A DNA stretch of 64,000 nucleotides from positions 22,341,406 to 22,405,405 of the forward strand of contig NC_092361.1 of NCBI RefSeq assembly GCF_030848805.1, read 5' to 3'. The stretch comes from Temnothorax longispinosus. Lineage: Eukaryota > Arthropoda > Insecta > Hymenoptera > Formicidae. A program made the translations under genes and the position numbers. This document shows, one piece after another, positions 13,565 to 27,300 of the stretch (its first letter is position 1; every line of letters begins with the position of its first letter). A model generated the notes under the pieces. That model did not search any database, was not told the origin of the DNA, and saw only the letters and a list, made by a program, of their open reading frames with translations.

Positions 13565-13801
13565 TTAACAAGGTAGATCCTCGTCGATAACGCAGCCGGT
13601 GCAAAGAAGACAAAGTTCTGCACCGCAAATTCCACGGGATATGTTCCAAGATGTTTCGCGTGCCTCACAATGGAGCGAAGTAGCTCCATGCTGCGCAATT
13701 CCACAAACTTTAGGTCCAAACTTTACGTCGAACATGGTTTCTGGTAGTTGCTCGCAATCATTGTTTTTTCGGGAGACATCTTCTGCCGTTTTGCTAGGAT
13801 T
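13565..13801 (-). other. Candidate terminal exon, cysteine-rich
   Basis: On the minus strand the sequence tgtaattatttttttacag, ending at 13802, is a good 3' splice site. The frame that follows starts NPSKTAEDVSRKNNDCEQLP and runs 78 codons to TAA at 13565-13567. It has nine cysteines, including CLLCTGC near the end. No upstream exon in matching phase was found, and stop-to-stop it is only ~92 codons, a length that occurs often by chance here. The family is unknown. Confidence 0.2.
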
Positions 13802-14279
13802 CTGTAAAAAAATAATTACAGCCCTTACAAGCCGGATTTTACGAAACTATATTTGTTATTAATTCAGGTGGACTCTGATGGAAAAAGAGCTTTATATATA
13901 CGCAAACCGGTTCTGTTCGTAAAAAGAGATAATTATGATGCATTCAAAATTTAAATTTATATTTTCTTTTGCGGAATATCTGGAAGCAAAAACAAGCCCA
14001 TTAATTTGTAATTTATTACTATATAATCATATCAAGTACTTTGTAAGATAACGTAAAAGTTCTTTCTGATTTATAATTACCTTAATTATTTTCCTTTTAC
14101 TACGAATACTCGTAATCCATTTCGTAAATTGTCAGTGGAAATAATAGTTTGATATATACCTATAAGTTTTTTTCTCTCGTCAGCTTTTATTTCTATAATA
14201 AAAATTTTTGCAATATAAATCCACCTTATACAATTACTTTTTCAAAAGCATATGTAAAGTAAATGCAAATAATATGTAG

Positions 14280-14700
14280 TTTAATACAACACTTTCTTTT
14301 CCACGTATGTCCGCGATATATTTTGCGCACCTCGTCTAATCGTGGACAGTGCTCGTGAATGAAGATCAATAGCGTAGACGGCTTGGCCATCGTTTCCCAC
14401 GAAGGTGTCTTCCTCTTTCTCCCTCTGTCCCCGGCGGGGAGGAATTGTCGGTGAATACACCGTGCGTCGCGGGGGAGAGCCAGGACCATTCGTCCTTCCG
14501 TCCTGAATGGGTAGGATAAGCGAAGTGAGTCTCCGCGAAGAGCCGCTCAACTCCGCGGGTAAATTTATCAATGTCCGGATACGAATCAGTGAGGCTTCAT
14601 TTACAAGACAAAGCTACGCCATGCGCGGCCGCTGCCGGGAAGACTCCACAAGAAAGACAACCTCTTTGAGGGAGGAGTAGACGGATGCGTGTGTGAGTTC
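14280..14700. other. GC-rich patch with overlapping open frames
   Basis: Two minus-strand frames (14226-14489 and 14281-14571) overlap in different phases, so at most one can be real. Neither has a recognised domain or a convincing donor in phase with the 13801 acceptor. CpG content is high. Confidence 0.25.
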
Positions 14701-15157
14701 ATAGGCGTCGATTTCCTTTAGACCAGTCAGCGCTACTGTGAATTGTATGCAAACAAACACCCTTCTTTTATTGCGTATAACAACTTTAGAAAATTAATAG
14801 TTGGAAATTAGGAAGTAGAAGTCAGGATTAAAAACTCAGTTATTTGAGTTAGTCAAAAGTCCAAAGTTTAGAAATTAGAGATTCAGATATCGAGCGTTAA
14901 ACATGTCTATATAAAACGAAAGAAAGTTAAAAATTTTTTTTTTTAGTAATTATAAATGTATTTACAATATTTGCGAGTTGTGAAAAAAAATGGTGTAACG
15001 GCTTAGTGGCCGGCGCTTATGCTACGCGCAGGAGTCGGATGATAATCAGGAGACTCCTTCGATCTTCCTCTCAGGTCGGGTCCACCCACGCCGAGAACTT
15101 AATTCGCTCGATTGGATGCACTGATTTAATCGCGGACACTCAAGCAGAACTGCGGAT

Positions 15158-15161
<4 letters not shown>

Positions 15162-15195
<34 letters not shown>
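15162..15195. repeat. (AG)n microsatellite
   Basis: An uninterrupted run of 17 AG dinucleotides. It lies inside a 116-codon open frame (15006-15356) whose RERERERERERE segment is simply the translated repeat. Confidence 0.95.
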
Positions 15196-15199
<4 letters not shown>

Positions 15200-18110
15200 A
15201 GGGAGAAGATTTGGTATCCAAGACAATCACGAATCCATCGGCGTCTTAATTAGTAACTTGAGATACGGGAGTCCTCGTGATCAAAGCGATTTCTCCTTAT
15301 TTGTTTGTCTTCGAGAGATAAGTCTTTCTTTCGCAACATCAAAGAGATACGCGTAATTTTGAATACATTTCTTTAGCAACAGTTTAGAATTCTGTCACTT
15401 GTAACGATACGCTCATTTGTAATTGCAACGTCTAATAATAATCCAAGATCCAATTTTGCCGAATCAAACATTTAGAGTTTATGCGATTACGTTAAAATCT
15501 TTATTATGTAAAGAGAGTGAGAAGTGTCGCTATTTATAGGTAATTAGCCAGGGGAGGTAGCTACCAATGATACCAGTATAATTTAACTTTGACGCACGGG
15601 CGTGAGATAAAGCGACACGACGACGTTAATTGCCTCATTAAGGCACGCGAAGTACCATGGGAGATCTTTGTGCCATGGTAATGCTTGATTTACAATTCAC
15701 ATAGCTGATAAAATCCAATATCATGAATTTATTCCAATATGTAGCCACGCTCAAGTCGTAACATCTATGCAACGCCGTCAGTCCGGTTGCTGAGAACTAG
15801 GGGCAGCAGGACGTTGATGTGTATCATAACTACTTATACGATATTTCCTACATGTGTCATAATCTATATATTTGAAGACCATAATGACATATAATTATAA
15901 TTAACAGAGTATTGAAAAATATTAGGAAAGTGCTATAAATATTACAAATTAAATATTAAATATTAAAAAAGTGCTATAAAATAGCATCAGCAATGCCGTT
16001 GGATAATATTTTAAATGAGATTAGAAGCATGAGTATACAGTCAAGTACTCACAATGAGAAGTTTTTTTACGGTAGAGAAAGAAAGGGAACAATATAGAAA
16101 CAAATATTTGTTCAGATAATAGCCCGTAATTTTCAGGACACAATAAATATAGCTTAGCAGCCTACGAACTTTCAAAAATTCATTTCAACTTTGAAAAGAC
16201 AGGTAAGAGTTTGATTGGTTTGGCTCTATTCTATCCCGAAAACATGAGATTGGTGCTGATGAACCGAGAAATCTCGCGAAATGGGAAAGGAGCTCTAATT
16301 TCTCGTGGGGGTGTGGCGAGGAATCGTTAAGGGAGCTTATTGGGACTGTCGGGTGGACGATGAAGAAAACAGAACGAAGAAAAGAAGCGGTTGGGAGTTT
16401 CGAATACCCCCGAAAATCGAGAGCACCCTGATGCATTCAGGTGCCGGAAGAAGGGTGTGGTACTAATATACCGAGGATGCACTAAAAATCTTTGATTTGA
16501 AAAATGGTCAGTCCCTCTTCCTTTAACACTGCAACCGGTCTTAATGACTGTTCTCTCTCTCTCTCTCTTTCTATATTTTCTATACTCTCATTTTTCCCAA
16601 AGCAACTTTTTATATACAATTAAAATTAACTTAGAAATAAAAATCAGGACATTTAAAATTAACAACAAAAAACTAGGATGTTCACATATTTACATTTTTT
16701 TAAATCAAAATTATATTATTATATAATTTAAAGAATTAGAATATTTGACAGTCACATGCGATAATTAATATAAAGTTTAAAAAATAAAGATATCTCTCTC
16801 ACACAATTCTTCGAAGCAAGATAATATTTTTACTGGTTGTAAATCATTACGCACGCCATTCCGCAAATTCGGCATATATATTATCTTGTCCAGCCTCGAT
16901 ATTTCCAGTAGCACCTGGCGACTCGTTTGACCGAAAGTCCCAACTTCACAGAGAAGTCGTTCAACAGTCAAGGCACGCGTCGTCGGGTCGAGACCGCCGC
17001 AAAAGTACAACTCAATCACTGTATTCTGTGCCAAGCAGAATGATCGGCATGACGTCCGAACCGAGAAATTAATATTTCCCGATTTCTTTCGCGCGGCAAT
17101 ACTTCCGGACAATGCGCCGCAAGCACGTACACAGTGACGGGCAAAATTTCGAGGCAGGTTGTATACAGCTCGGCGAACCGCTTCCTGGAAAATCCCCCGG
17201 GATTATTAGCTATTAAACCGAGATTACCGCTCGCGCCCGGACGGCTCTAATCTTGATTTAATCCGGCTTTATGGAACGAACGGCATTATAATGTTTGTCG
17301 GACGCTAACGAAGTCTAAGCTCGAATTAAGATGCGCCCGGGGCCTTCCTTCGCCACTTCGTAGCTTGTCATTGCTGCGACTCCTTTTTCGCGGTTCCGAA
17401 TATCACTTTGTGGAGATCTCGAGTTAATTTGGCATCGTCTGTGTGAGGGATTTGTAACGTGCCGATTGTCGCTTTTGCGCGTAGCACGGATTGCCATTGG
17501 ACATTAAATGATAGATCTAGCACAGTGACTTCGAGCTTTTATGCACAAATGTGCCTAGGCGACATTTTCTTCTAATTCTTTTTAAACCATTCTTCTCTCA
17601 AAATATTTATTTATCCAATTTTTATTAAGAAAAAATCAATAATGATGCGACTGAAATTTTAATATAAATAGAAACATGATATATTTTTGTATGTGTTTTA
17701 GTCCAGTGAGTGTTACATCTAATTGTAAGTCTTGAATCCATCTTTTTAGAATCTTGCTCATATTTATCCTTTGATATCATCATATTATTCATCATATTAT
17801 CATATTATTTGACTTTTCTTAATAAAGTTATATTTTTTATGATGTTTTCTTAATGCGAAAATATGGTGCAGCATTTTACGTAAATAAGGATATGAAATAA
17901 ATGTTATTATAGATATAATGCAAACTTCAGCGTTGGAGAGAAGTAATAATTTTCGAAAACGTTGTTGTATGTACCTAGAATCAGCGAATTGTGCAGCTGA
18001 TAAATAATTCATTCTCTTAACGATGAATTAATTACTTGTAATAATTACCCACGGTAATTACTACGGACTGCTGTCGTTAAGGCTGTATTTACACAGCGTA
18101 ATACCTTTCA
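15200..18110. other. Non-coding DNA with TC microsatellite
   Basis: No gene is supported. A (TC)n run lies at 16552-16568. The segment at about 17100-17480 is moderately GC-rich and contains TTAATT/TAATTA-type words, as expected for regulatory DNA, but nothing diagnostic. Confidence 0.35.
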
Positions 18111-18720
18111 TTATTTTACGCAACTAGAGGCGGGCGAACGAGCGAACGGGAACGGAGCGACGCGGCGAGAGAAAAAAAAGGAGTAAGGGACAAAATTCCT
18201 CGAGGGTGGAACGAGCACGAATTCCCGAGAGCCATCGTCCGATGCACCTGTACCCTGCACGGTTAGGTTCTGCATTGCCCGCCTCTGTTGCACGTCAGTC
18301 CTCTCCCTCCCCCTCTTGTCCCTCTTTCTCTCTTTCCCGTCCTCTTCTGCGCTCCCCGTCTTATATCAGGTTCTTCTTCGTTCGTCTCGCCTCTTCCGTT
18401 CTCTCCCGCGCCACGAAATCGCTTCACGAACTTTCGGACGCTGAGGAGGAAGGACGAGGAGAAGGAGGAGGTGGAGGAAGAAGCACGTTCTTACCAAAGG
18501 AGACGCGTGCCTGTCGTGCGCTTCTTTTCCCCACTCTTCTTTGCTCTCTCGACAGAGCTCCACGCAACCGAAAAAGATCAGGTACACCCGGCAGAAATGC
18601 ATTCTCGGTTTCCGATACGCATAGGTGATAAGGACGTTACTTTGTTAGAGTGTTGCGGTCGGACGCGAGACCGGTTTGTGACTTTGACTCTCTGCATCGG
18701 AGTATCGATTAAGTTTTAAC
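18110..18720. other. GC-rich, pyrimidine-skewed island
   Basis: From about 18290 to 18480 the plus strand is a long tct/ccc-rich tract followed by gaggaagg purine tracts. The overlapping 140- and 143-codon frames (18206-18628 and 18288-18719) translate to S/P/L/R-rich text typical of such tracts. They are not accepted as genes. Confidence 0.35.
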
Positions 18721-19358
18721 TGGTTATTAGAGTAAAGAACGGCTTGGTATTTGTGCGTTTCGCGAGAGATAACGGCGGCACGTAAATCAGGGATCCTTAT
18801 ATATTACTTTGTGCGGCCCGTTTGCTCGAAAACAACCTTGCCGCAAATAAAAAAGAGACTATTAAATAATAACGCTACAATGTCAACGCGTATGATAACG
18901 CCGCGCAAACACAGAGAGAGAAAGATAGAGAGTTGGATATATTTGCCCAGTAGCGAAACAGATTCCATTGGGGTTTTACGACGCGGACGTATGGAAACTT
19001 ACATTTACATTTGTTTTAGAAATGTAATCAACCGCAGCTCACGCAACTACCTGTAACTTCGGAGTTAGAGTTCCATCTCGGGGAACTCTATTAGTATTAG
19101 ACATCGACTGATACACCGCAATTGTACTGTATAGCCTTGGGTTATTCTGTAGATGATGAAATATTACTTATAGTGAGCTCCACGATAAATCAGGCCTACC
19201 GTTGTGAACGTTTCATAGTTAGTCTACTATTTATATATCTATACGATGATGAACAGTTACGTCTCAAATAATCGTAACGGATACGTTAATTGTCCAATGC
19301 AATTTGCATTTGTCACATTCGAATCGCAATAACATGACAAAGTTACGGTATACCGGTA

Positions 19359-19800
19359 ATGGCCACCTTTCGAGAAATCTCAACTTCGAGTTGCGGAGAG
19401 CAGAATGCAGGCCCGCCGAATCGAACTCGAATGAAGAGTGTTTGCAAGCAAAAGGGTAAGAGACGGCAAATAAACGAGGAGCAGGCGGAGGCCGGAGGTG
19501 GAAGAAGGAAGAGGAAGAGGAAAGAGGAATTGCGGAGTGCTCGCCGTCAGTTCGGTTCTCCCTGCAGCAGGTTGGCAGCGACTAAATGATTTACCAAACA
19601 ATAAATCCTCGCGAAGATACGATCGGACGCGGCGCGGACCGAGCCTGGGAACGAGGGAACTGCTCACTTCGCCATTGCGGACGAAAACAACGACTCTTCG
19701 GCTCGTTTCTTGATTTCTTTGCCTCGCGATGATTACCTTCGACGCTCTGCCAGCCACGACCTGCGCCACCAGCTTCGGAGGTGAGATTCGTTGTTTCGAG
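19359..19800 (+). promoter_or_regulatory. Candidate promoter and first exon
   Basis: This GC-rich segment has an initiator-like TCAGTT at 19547-19552. Downstream an ATG at 19729 opens MITFDALPATTCATSFG, followed by GGAG|GTGAGA, a strong 5' splice site at 19781/19782. The layout (initiator, short leader, brief coding start, donor) fits the 5' exon of a gene with a long first intron. No following exon was identified within the window, and I do not recognise the peptide. Confidence 0.25.
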
Positions 19801-20770
19801 GAAGAGGAAGTATATTTGGACCAATTTGACTTTAATTCTAAATACTTTATTGAGAGCGACGTTCTTGCAAAACGTACGTCGAAAATCTTTTATTGTAATA
19901 CAGGATGTTTTAATTGTTTATATTTTTCCTTCCTCTTACTTATTTTTACAAGAAATCGAAACGCAAGAAATACGTGCGACATAAGCGGAGTGAAATAGCG
20001 AAATGAATGTGTCTTCAACTGATCGTGAAAGTGCAGCGAATAAGATGTAACGCAGAGAATGATCAATTCTCGTATGGCAAAATCGTATTTAGCGATCATG
20101 ATTTGTTATAACGAATACACAGCATTTCCGTGACTGCGGCAGGAAATGGAGAGGCAATAGGAGATAGAAGATAGACGAATATAGTGGATATGCTATTCGA
20201 AATGGGCGAGAATAGCTATGCAGAGAATATATATCGGCGCTGCGCTTACCGAAGATCCCCGGGCTCGAGCTTTTTCTGGTTCGACTAGAACTCCGAGGCA
20301 CTAAATCAAGTTCTCGTCGTTTCTCGTATATCCTCGAAAGTCCCTTGTACAGGCTATTTAAATGCGCGGCGTTGAAGGTGATTAAAGCGCGGACAGCCAG
20401 GAACATTGAATGAAAAATGAAGCACAATGTCGTCGTTTTGTAATTGCATTGAGAGTTACCGATAAAGATTTAATTCAAATATAAAACATTGATTATCAGA
20501 AATTATCTTTTTTGTTGCTCATAAATTATTATATATCATTACAAACACTTAGCACGTAACGTAAAACGTAGCGAGCAAATTGTTGCATTAATCGTACAAC
20601 ATTCGATATCCTTATAGGACATAATAACATTCTTACAAGATCGAATGCTGATTTTTTTTTTTAAAGGGGGTGGAATACTTTATTTTTGGAGCGTGATACA
20701 CAGGACATGTTTTACTTCCCTCGCGCATAATGCACGCGAGGAGCCTTACTCGACGCAGCAACGCAGGTTT
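19800..20770. other. Non-coding DNA
   Basis: Nothing recognised. The 112-codon minus-strand frame at 20089-20427 has no motif. If the 19.7 kb exon is real, this would be intron. Confidence 0.35.
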
Positions 20771-21330
20771 ATTCGCCGATAGGAATGCACCGGCGTGCTG
20801 TAACATCGCATCGCATCGTATCGTATCGCGCGCCAGCTAAAACCCGCGCGGCTACTTTGCACATTGTAGGGCGCAGGTACAATTCTCGCAGGGTTCATTT
20901 CTCCTGTCGACCGGAGGCGTCGGCCCTTCCTCGTAGCTTCTCGTGCGTTTCTGCCTTAGCTCCCACCTCCTTTTTGGTCCTTCCTCCACCGTTCCGCGTG
21001 CCCATTGTTCCTCTTCTCCATGGCCTCCTGCCAGTCCACCCCCACCTTCCCCATTCATCCGGACACCGTCGGGCATCTCGCTCCCATTTCGTTTTACGTC
21101 TTTGTACATAATGCTCTTTGTACCGTCTGCCTGCACCAGCGGCAGCGGCAGCTACGGCGGCGGCAGCGGCGGTGCACCGGGCGCACTCCACCCCGCACCT
21201 TCGCCCCCTCGCCGCGCTCTTTCACCTTCTCCTCGGGGAAGGTGGACCCTGCGTTCGTCGACCTCGGACGATCATATGAGTGCACGTGGGTGGCACAGAT
21301 CCGCGTGGTAATTCGTACAATCGACTGGAC
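20770..21330. other. GC-rich island with triplet repeats
   Basis: The segment contains catcgcatcgtatcgtatcg near 20805-20830 and a ggcagcggcagctacggcggcggcagcggc-type run near 21140-21175. Frames on both strands are open over the same bases (five overlapping predictions), translating to S/P/G- or R/G-rich text. These are compositional effects. Confidence 0.4.
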
Positions 21331-24300
21331 GACGCGCTGGACGATGATGCTCGTACGAAAATACCGGTAACAGTAGTAGTAATACTTATTTTGTTCTTAC
21401 GGAAATATGTTCTTCAGGGAATGCGAGGAAAAGATATCACAAACTAACAGAAAAGATATTCGCAAACGAGAAAAAGAAGAAATGAGAGAAAAGAAAAAAC
21501 ACAAAACAAGCAAATTAATTATTTAATTCAGTAAGTTTATATTGCTCAATATTTAACAAATATAATGCTAAACATTTCTTAAATTTATTTAAAATTCACT
21601 GATCTTTCTTGTGAATCCCGCATAAACAAGACAACTCAATTACGGTTAGAAAAATAATTTTTTTTAATTTTTTACTATGATCTCGCATAAATAGACAAAT
21701 AATTATCGAAATTGAGTTAATAAAAAGAGTTAATAAAAAATCCCATGACGTTGGAAAATATGTTCATTGAGACTACTTTAAACTCTAAAAAGTTGTAAAA
21801 AGATATTTCAATGTTGTTGAGTCATCCTAATATGTGGATAATCAGTGTAGCGATTAAGGGAGACGTTATCAAGCTGATGATAGAATAACTGGTTAGGTTT
21901 CTAACGTGCCGCAAATTGCACGTAATAGGACGCATATAAATTGAATGCCTGTGATACCTGTAATAACGGACGCCGTGATTAAGATATAATTATTCGCATA
22001 GCGGACTCTTTACGAATATATTCTACTCTTTTTAATACGGAGCTTTATCCCGCGCGTAATATAAGATATGTATATGTAATCCGACAGCTGACTATTGACC
22101 ATTATCAAATTTATTATGCTTTCGTTACATGGTATACAATCGTAGCGATATTCAAGACATTCTTTTCACCTTATGCAAATAATCCATCTCTGATCGAGAT
22201 TATCTCATTAGGATCTGGTCCGCGACACTCGCCCACGGTTCTTTTTATTAAGATCGACTCTTTACACTTGGTATTATGATCGGCTCTCATTAGCTTCATC
22301 GCATGCAGCTCGCCAGAGGTAATTCGGTCGGAAGGATATCGGACAGGTATCCTACGCGTCGCGTCGCACGGAATGCGACACGCGAATTGTGTGGTGCGAA
22401 CGTACGCGAACGAGAACGGGCGGCGGGAAGAAAAACAGATAGGATCATCGAACATGAGCGCAGCGAGAACGAAAGCAGGAACGAGGCGAAGAAATAATTG
22501 TCTCGGGTCGTGTTATTCGGCGCACGACCCAGTGGATAAGCGTATCCGGCCGACCGAAGTAACGGCATGCGGTCGATCGGATAAGGGCTTATGCAAATTA
22601 TGCTTCTAGGTGCTGTGGATTAACTCAGCGTGTAAATTTGACTCGCGTGCTGGGTTATCGATACCTCGACGAGCGTGGTATTCTTAATAAAACAAAGCGC
22701 CCGGGCCTGTTGTTACTGGGAAGCAATCTAATCATTTCGTAACGCAACGCCGTGCACGAAGTACCTTCTCTCGATTAGAAAGCCGTTATATTTATTTGGT
22801 ATACAGAACGTTAAATAAAGTATTTGGTTTTGTTTAAGGACTGAGTTTTATAAAACAAGGAAAAAAGTTAATTTAATAAAAAATGCATGCTTGCAAATAT
22901 CTAATTTTCAAACGACGATTGATAAAGGAGAGATGCTTAGTTGATTTATGGATTTTTCACTTTGTTTTAAAATAAAAAAATTTTAACTTGCTAAAGTATT
23001 TTAATAGGATTCTAAATATGGTTGAAAACAAAAGTATATATTAAATTATATTTCGCAGTATAATGGCAATATGAGTTTTTGCCGAATTGTATAAAGTATC
23101 TGCTTACAGATTTCTTCGATTAGAAGTTCGCCAAAGTTTCGTTTTTAGATGATATTCTTCTATCCGGAAATACAGGCTAGCTCTTACCTCATGTTACGAA
23201 ACACCGAAAATGGGTTTAAGTTATAACTATGTGTTGGTCAAGCCTTAGCGCGAGTTCTTGCCGAAATGACATAGTATTTCGCCGTGTTCTTCTCAATCAT
23301 GGGTTTGGTGGCACTATAATTAGAGAATTAATTTGGCTCCACGGGATTTTGAGCTCTTTTCAAGGGACGTATCGCGGCGCCGAAGAGATTCGGCGTTTCT
23401 ACGTAAACGTTGTTCTTCTTTCATCACCCGCCGGGTTATTTATTTTCGGAAACGCGTTCTCTACACGTATCATTCGCATAATTATACGCGCGGATTGCCT
23501 ACCATTTCATTTCTTGCGTCTCATTCATGGACACGTAATCCGATAGATCTCGAGCGTAGCTTTTGTAGATTCACTGGATTCTTCTCAGCTTATACAAGAA
23601 AGAACTATAAAGGTGTCGTAAAACAGAAACCGAAGGTACATATTGGAACCAAGGAAATTGGGGAAAAAGTATCTGCACTCTAAAAAAGTTATGTAACGAG
23701 AAAAAAGGTGTGCGTTTATAAAAAAAGGATTGCGTGATTGATACGCGAAACGCACGTATCATAATCGCTACAAATAAATTATCAAATGCTTTTTATAAAA
23801 TGCAAAAATTATAGACGTGAAGAAACATTAACTCTCTCTGTATCACGGTTGTATATCATATAAATAATTGTTGGTACTATAAGTCAGAGTTATTGCGCGT
23901 TGTACACAACGTTGCGTGATGTAATTGAATTTTATGTTAGCTCATCCTCGCGCTCGCGGATAACGATTGGTTTCTGCATTTGTCACGTTGATTTATCATT
24001 CTTATGCATGTTAATTGTAACATTCAGGATACAGTGGTGGTAGTCAGATAATCAACAGGTATGATTTGCCTATATATCATTTCCAATGCTTCAATTACAG
24101 AGTACGTCGCTTTTGATTCTTGGAATCTGGCGTGCTTGCTGCGTTTCGAGCGTAGTTGAGCAAAATATTGGGGAGTTTAGGCTGCCAGGCCGCTTGACGA
24201 TCGGTCGGATTTGCGAAACAGAGGATAAAAGGGGAGGTAGAAGGGGGATAAATACGAAAATCGAGCGTGGAGTCAGTACGCGCGCCGACCGCAAAGAAGT

Positions 24301-27300
24301 GAACGAAATTGAAGCTGTCGGAGGAAGAGAAAGGAAGGAGATGGGCAAGATCTCGAGAGAGCTGGATATTCTCATGCTCTCTACGCGGGGATCGGTAATT
24401 GCCGGGTCGTTGAAATCGCGTGCGAGCGACGATCAAGTCCGGACAAGGAGACGCGAGAGGGGGTGTAAGAATGTGCGGTGCACGTGCCTTTATTTATTTT
24501 GCATAATTAGCGCTGCATTGCCCAGGGTACCGCCGGCAGGTTTTACAGCCGGACTTATTTCTTTCCCCTTTTTCGGAACCTGCTGCGGCGCGATTCCTTA
24601 TTATTTGGCGAAATCTCTTCCCGCTTTGCGTGAATTAATTACACCGCGCTGTTAACCACGCGTTATCCTCGCGTTAACCTGCCAGGAAACTTTTTAACGA
24701 GGAAGTTTTGAGATTATGCTCTAGCGTTTAAAATGATAATTATTAATTATATATATTATATATATATAATTCTTAATTGGGTGGTGAGCTCAATGGAATT
24801 TTTATACAATTTAAAGAAAGACAATTTTCTGATTGTGAGATGAAATATGATGACTTTGTATAAATCTTAATATTTTTATTTATTTAAAAAGGAAATATTA
24901 TTGTAATATTTACAAGGATTTTCTAAAAGTAGTAACATTGTCTGTAAGACTGACGAAAAATATTTGTAATTTCTAACTTGTAAATTCTGGTTTCTTTTTG
25001 TTTCGAGTATTTATTGTCTCGCGACGTTTCGCAATTTAGCATCATTTTTACATACATTCTTATAATACGACGCCACGTTTTTCGTCATTACGATGTTCGT
25101 GCGACTGTGCGGGCACATTTAAGATGTAATATATTTACTGAAGGAAGTCAATTCTCTTTCTTCGTTACCTTTGCAATTTCCGTAATTGCCCACACCCATT
25201 TCAGGCAGCGCGTTGATATCCCACCGCGAAGTAGAGCGTTGCCATTTACCAAGGAGTCGAAGGTATGATTTGCAAGTAGTTGGCAAGACACATGTCAATG
25301 TAAACCAATCTCACGCCACGCGACTGAGTCTCACACTTTTGAATGCTTTGCTGAATGTTTCGCTTATGTCTCTTTCAACTTTTGTGATGTTAAAAGCATG
25401 ATGTTGAGCCAAGAGTTTAAGTGCCACCTGAAACGTTGAATGATACTTATACAATACGATGAATTTTATATAATATAAAAATATATATTGCATTCGATTT
25501 TGCATCATAAAGAATTTTATTTTACCTCGGATATTTATATAACACTTTAAAATTCGAATAAGAGCGAGCACAACACAAACGAAATTTGACAAAACGAAAA
25601 TTGGGCGAGTGCATAACAGAACCTTCGTAAAATGCAAAGGGTGTAAGTGAGATGGCATTTCTTCCTCAAGGCTCTCTTCGCGCAGAGATCCGGAGAATCC
25701 ACGCAACGCCTTCCAACTCGAGTTTTATCGCCGAGCCTGGTAAAAGGCCTGAAATTTGGCTGGACGAATCCGGTTCGAAATTAGTATTCATTAGAGTTTC
25801 ACGTGAGATTTTCAACGAGTCACGTGGGAATAATGAAGGTAAATGTGGGGTTCATCGTACCACTTGCTGCTCGGTCGCCTAATAGTCGGTCGGCCCTTTC
25901 ATTCTTTCTAACACACTAACTATATCGTGCGTATATCGTCATATTTCTTCAGCAATTTCTTATTTTTGTTCGGAAACATGGTTTGATGAGCACGGTAACG
26001 TAATATAAATAAGAAAGTTTGGCACAAATATGTAACAATATACTTTAATTTTTTAATATGGAAATAATTGACAATTTTTCTTGTAACGAATATATATAGT
26101 TCAACGATTCGGTAACATAAGTGATATTTGTAAGAATATAGTTTCTAACTCCTGTACAGATTATTTGAATAGAGATCGTGATTGTGATAAGAATTTAATC
26201 ACATCCCTCGAACGTAAATTCGCTTGATTATGTTATAAATCGAGATCTGATTGATCGTGAAAATTATAATGAAATTCGTGAGAAGGGAGAAAACGTTAAA
26301 AATTTGAAGTTACGAGGTAACATGTTATCTTCCTGGGCATAATTACATACGGGTGTATTAATTATCAGCATGCTCGTTAAAAACCGTTGGTTCAAGAGAC
26401 TTCCTTTTTGCGCACGCGGCTTTCCGATATACACGGAGATCCATCCCCCTTCTTTTCGATATTACCTCCGCGCGCGGCTACTTTTATTATTCATTGATAC
26501 ACTTCTTTTTACGATCTGTCGCGGCCGTGTCTTCCGGATGCATAAAACAACGGCCTTTTTGGGAACTTGTTGGGTAGAGGCAGTGTACGCAGCGCGCGTC
26601 GAATTTCGCCGAGACGGCAACGAATTTCGCTGCCGATGGCCGGCCGTTTGATCTCATTTCAGCGAAATAAAGCAACAGAAGCCAAGAAACTTGTCGGTGC
26701 CGCCGAGAGACCGGTTGGATATAAACAGCATTGCGGAAGCTTCGCGCGCGAGCGAGCGAGCGCGTGTCCAGTCGCCTGTATCATTACTCCTTTACTCTGA
26801 AACGTCTCTATCCATCCACATTCCCGCAGACGTGTTCTCGTTTCCTATAATAATGTAGGGAAAGAAAAGACAAATTTTTGCGTGCTCGCACGCAACTGCA
26901 TAATCGCATAGAAATAGCCGCGCTTTAGAAAACAAACTTTTACTTCTCTTTTTTTTCTCTTTACTTTCGTCCAAACTATAACTTTATACTCGAAAAATAC
27001 AAACAATGTATGTGTTTGTAAGTTTTTTTTTACATTTTATGTGTATATCTAAATATTTTAACTTTATATTTTAATCTTACAAAGTCGCTTCATTAAACTA
27101 CTCTTCACTGAAGAGCGTTTTAGTCTCTTCACTACGGAGGAGAAATTTTTTCGACATTATAGCATCGTTTCATGAACTACATTACCAAATACAGTGATTC
27201 TGAATTTGCATTATCGATATTGCATTATCGACAGATGTGCTCGATATTACTATAAATTTCCTCTTTCACGTCGCGTTCTCTTATTTCGGAAGAAGACAAT
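21330..27300. other. Long non-coding stretch
   Basis: Mostly AT-rich. Moderately GC-rich patches occur at about 22300-22600, 23220-23560, 24100-24650 and 26370-26760. The longest frame is 189 codons (24086-24655, plus) and is R/E/G-rich without a domain; a minus-strand frame overlaps it. A (TA)n run lies at about 24748-24770. No RNA gene was recognised. Confidence 0.35.

Noticed and set aside
18206..18719. Overlapping 140- and 143-codon frames
   Set aside because: Both are translations of the same pyrimidine/purine-skewed tract in two phases; at most one could be real and neither looks like a protein.
20785..21370. Five overlapping frames in a GC-rich island, including a G/S-rich 122-codon one
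   Set aside because: The glycine/serine and proline runs follow directly from ggc/agc triplet repeats. Openness on both strands is a compositional effect.
24086..24655. Longest open frame in the window (189 codons, plus strand)
   Set aside because: R/E/G-rich with no domain, no splice context and minus-strand frames open over the same bases. It lies in a GC-rich patch where stops are rare.
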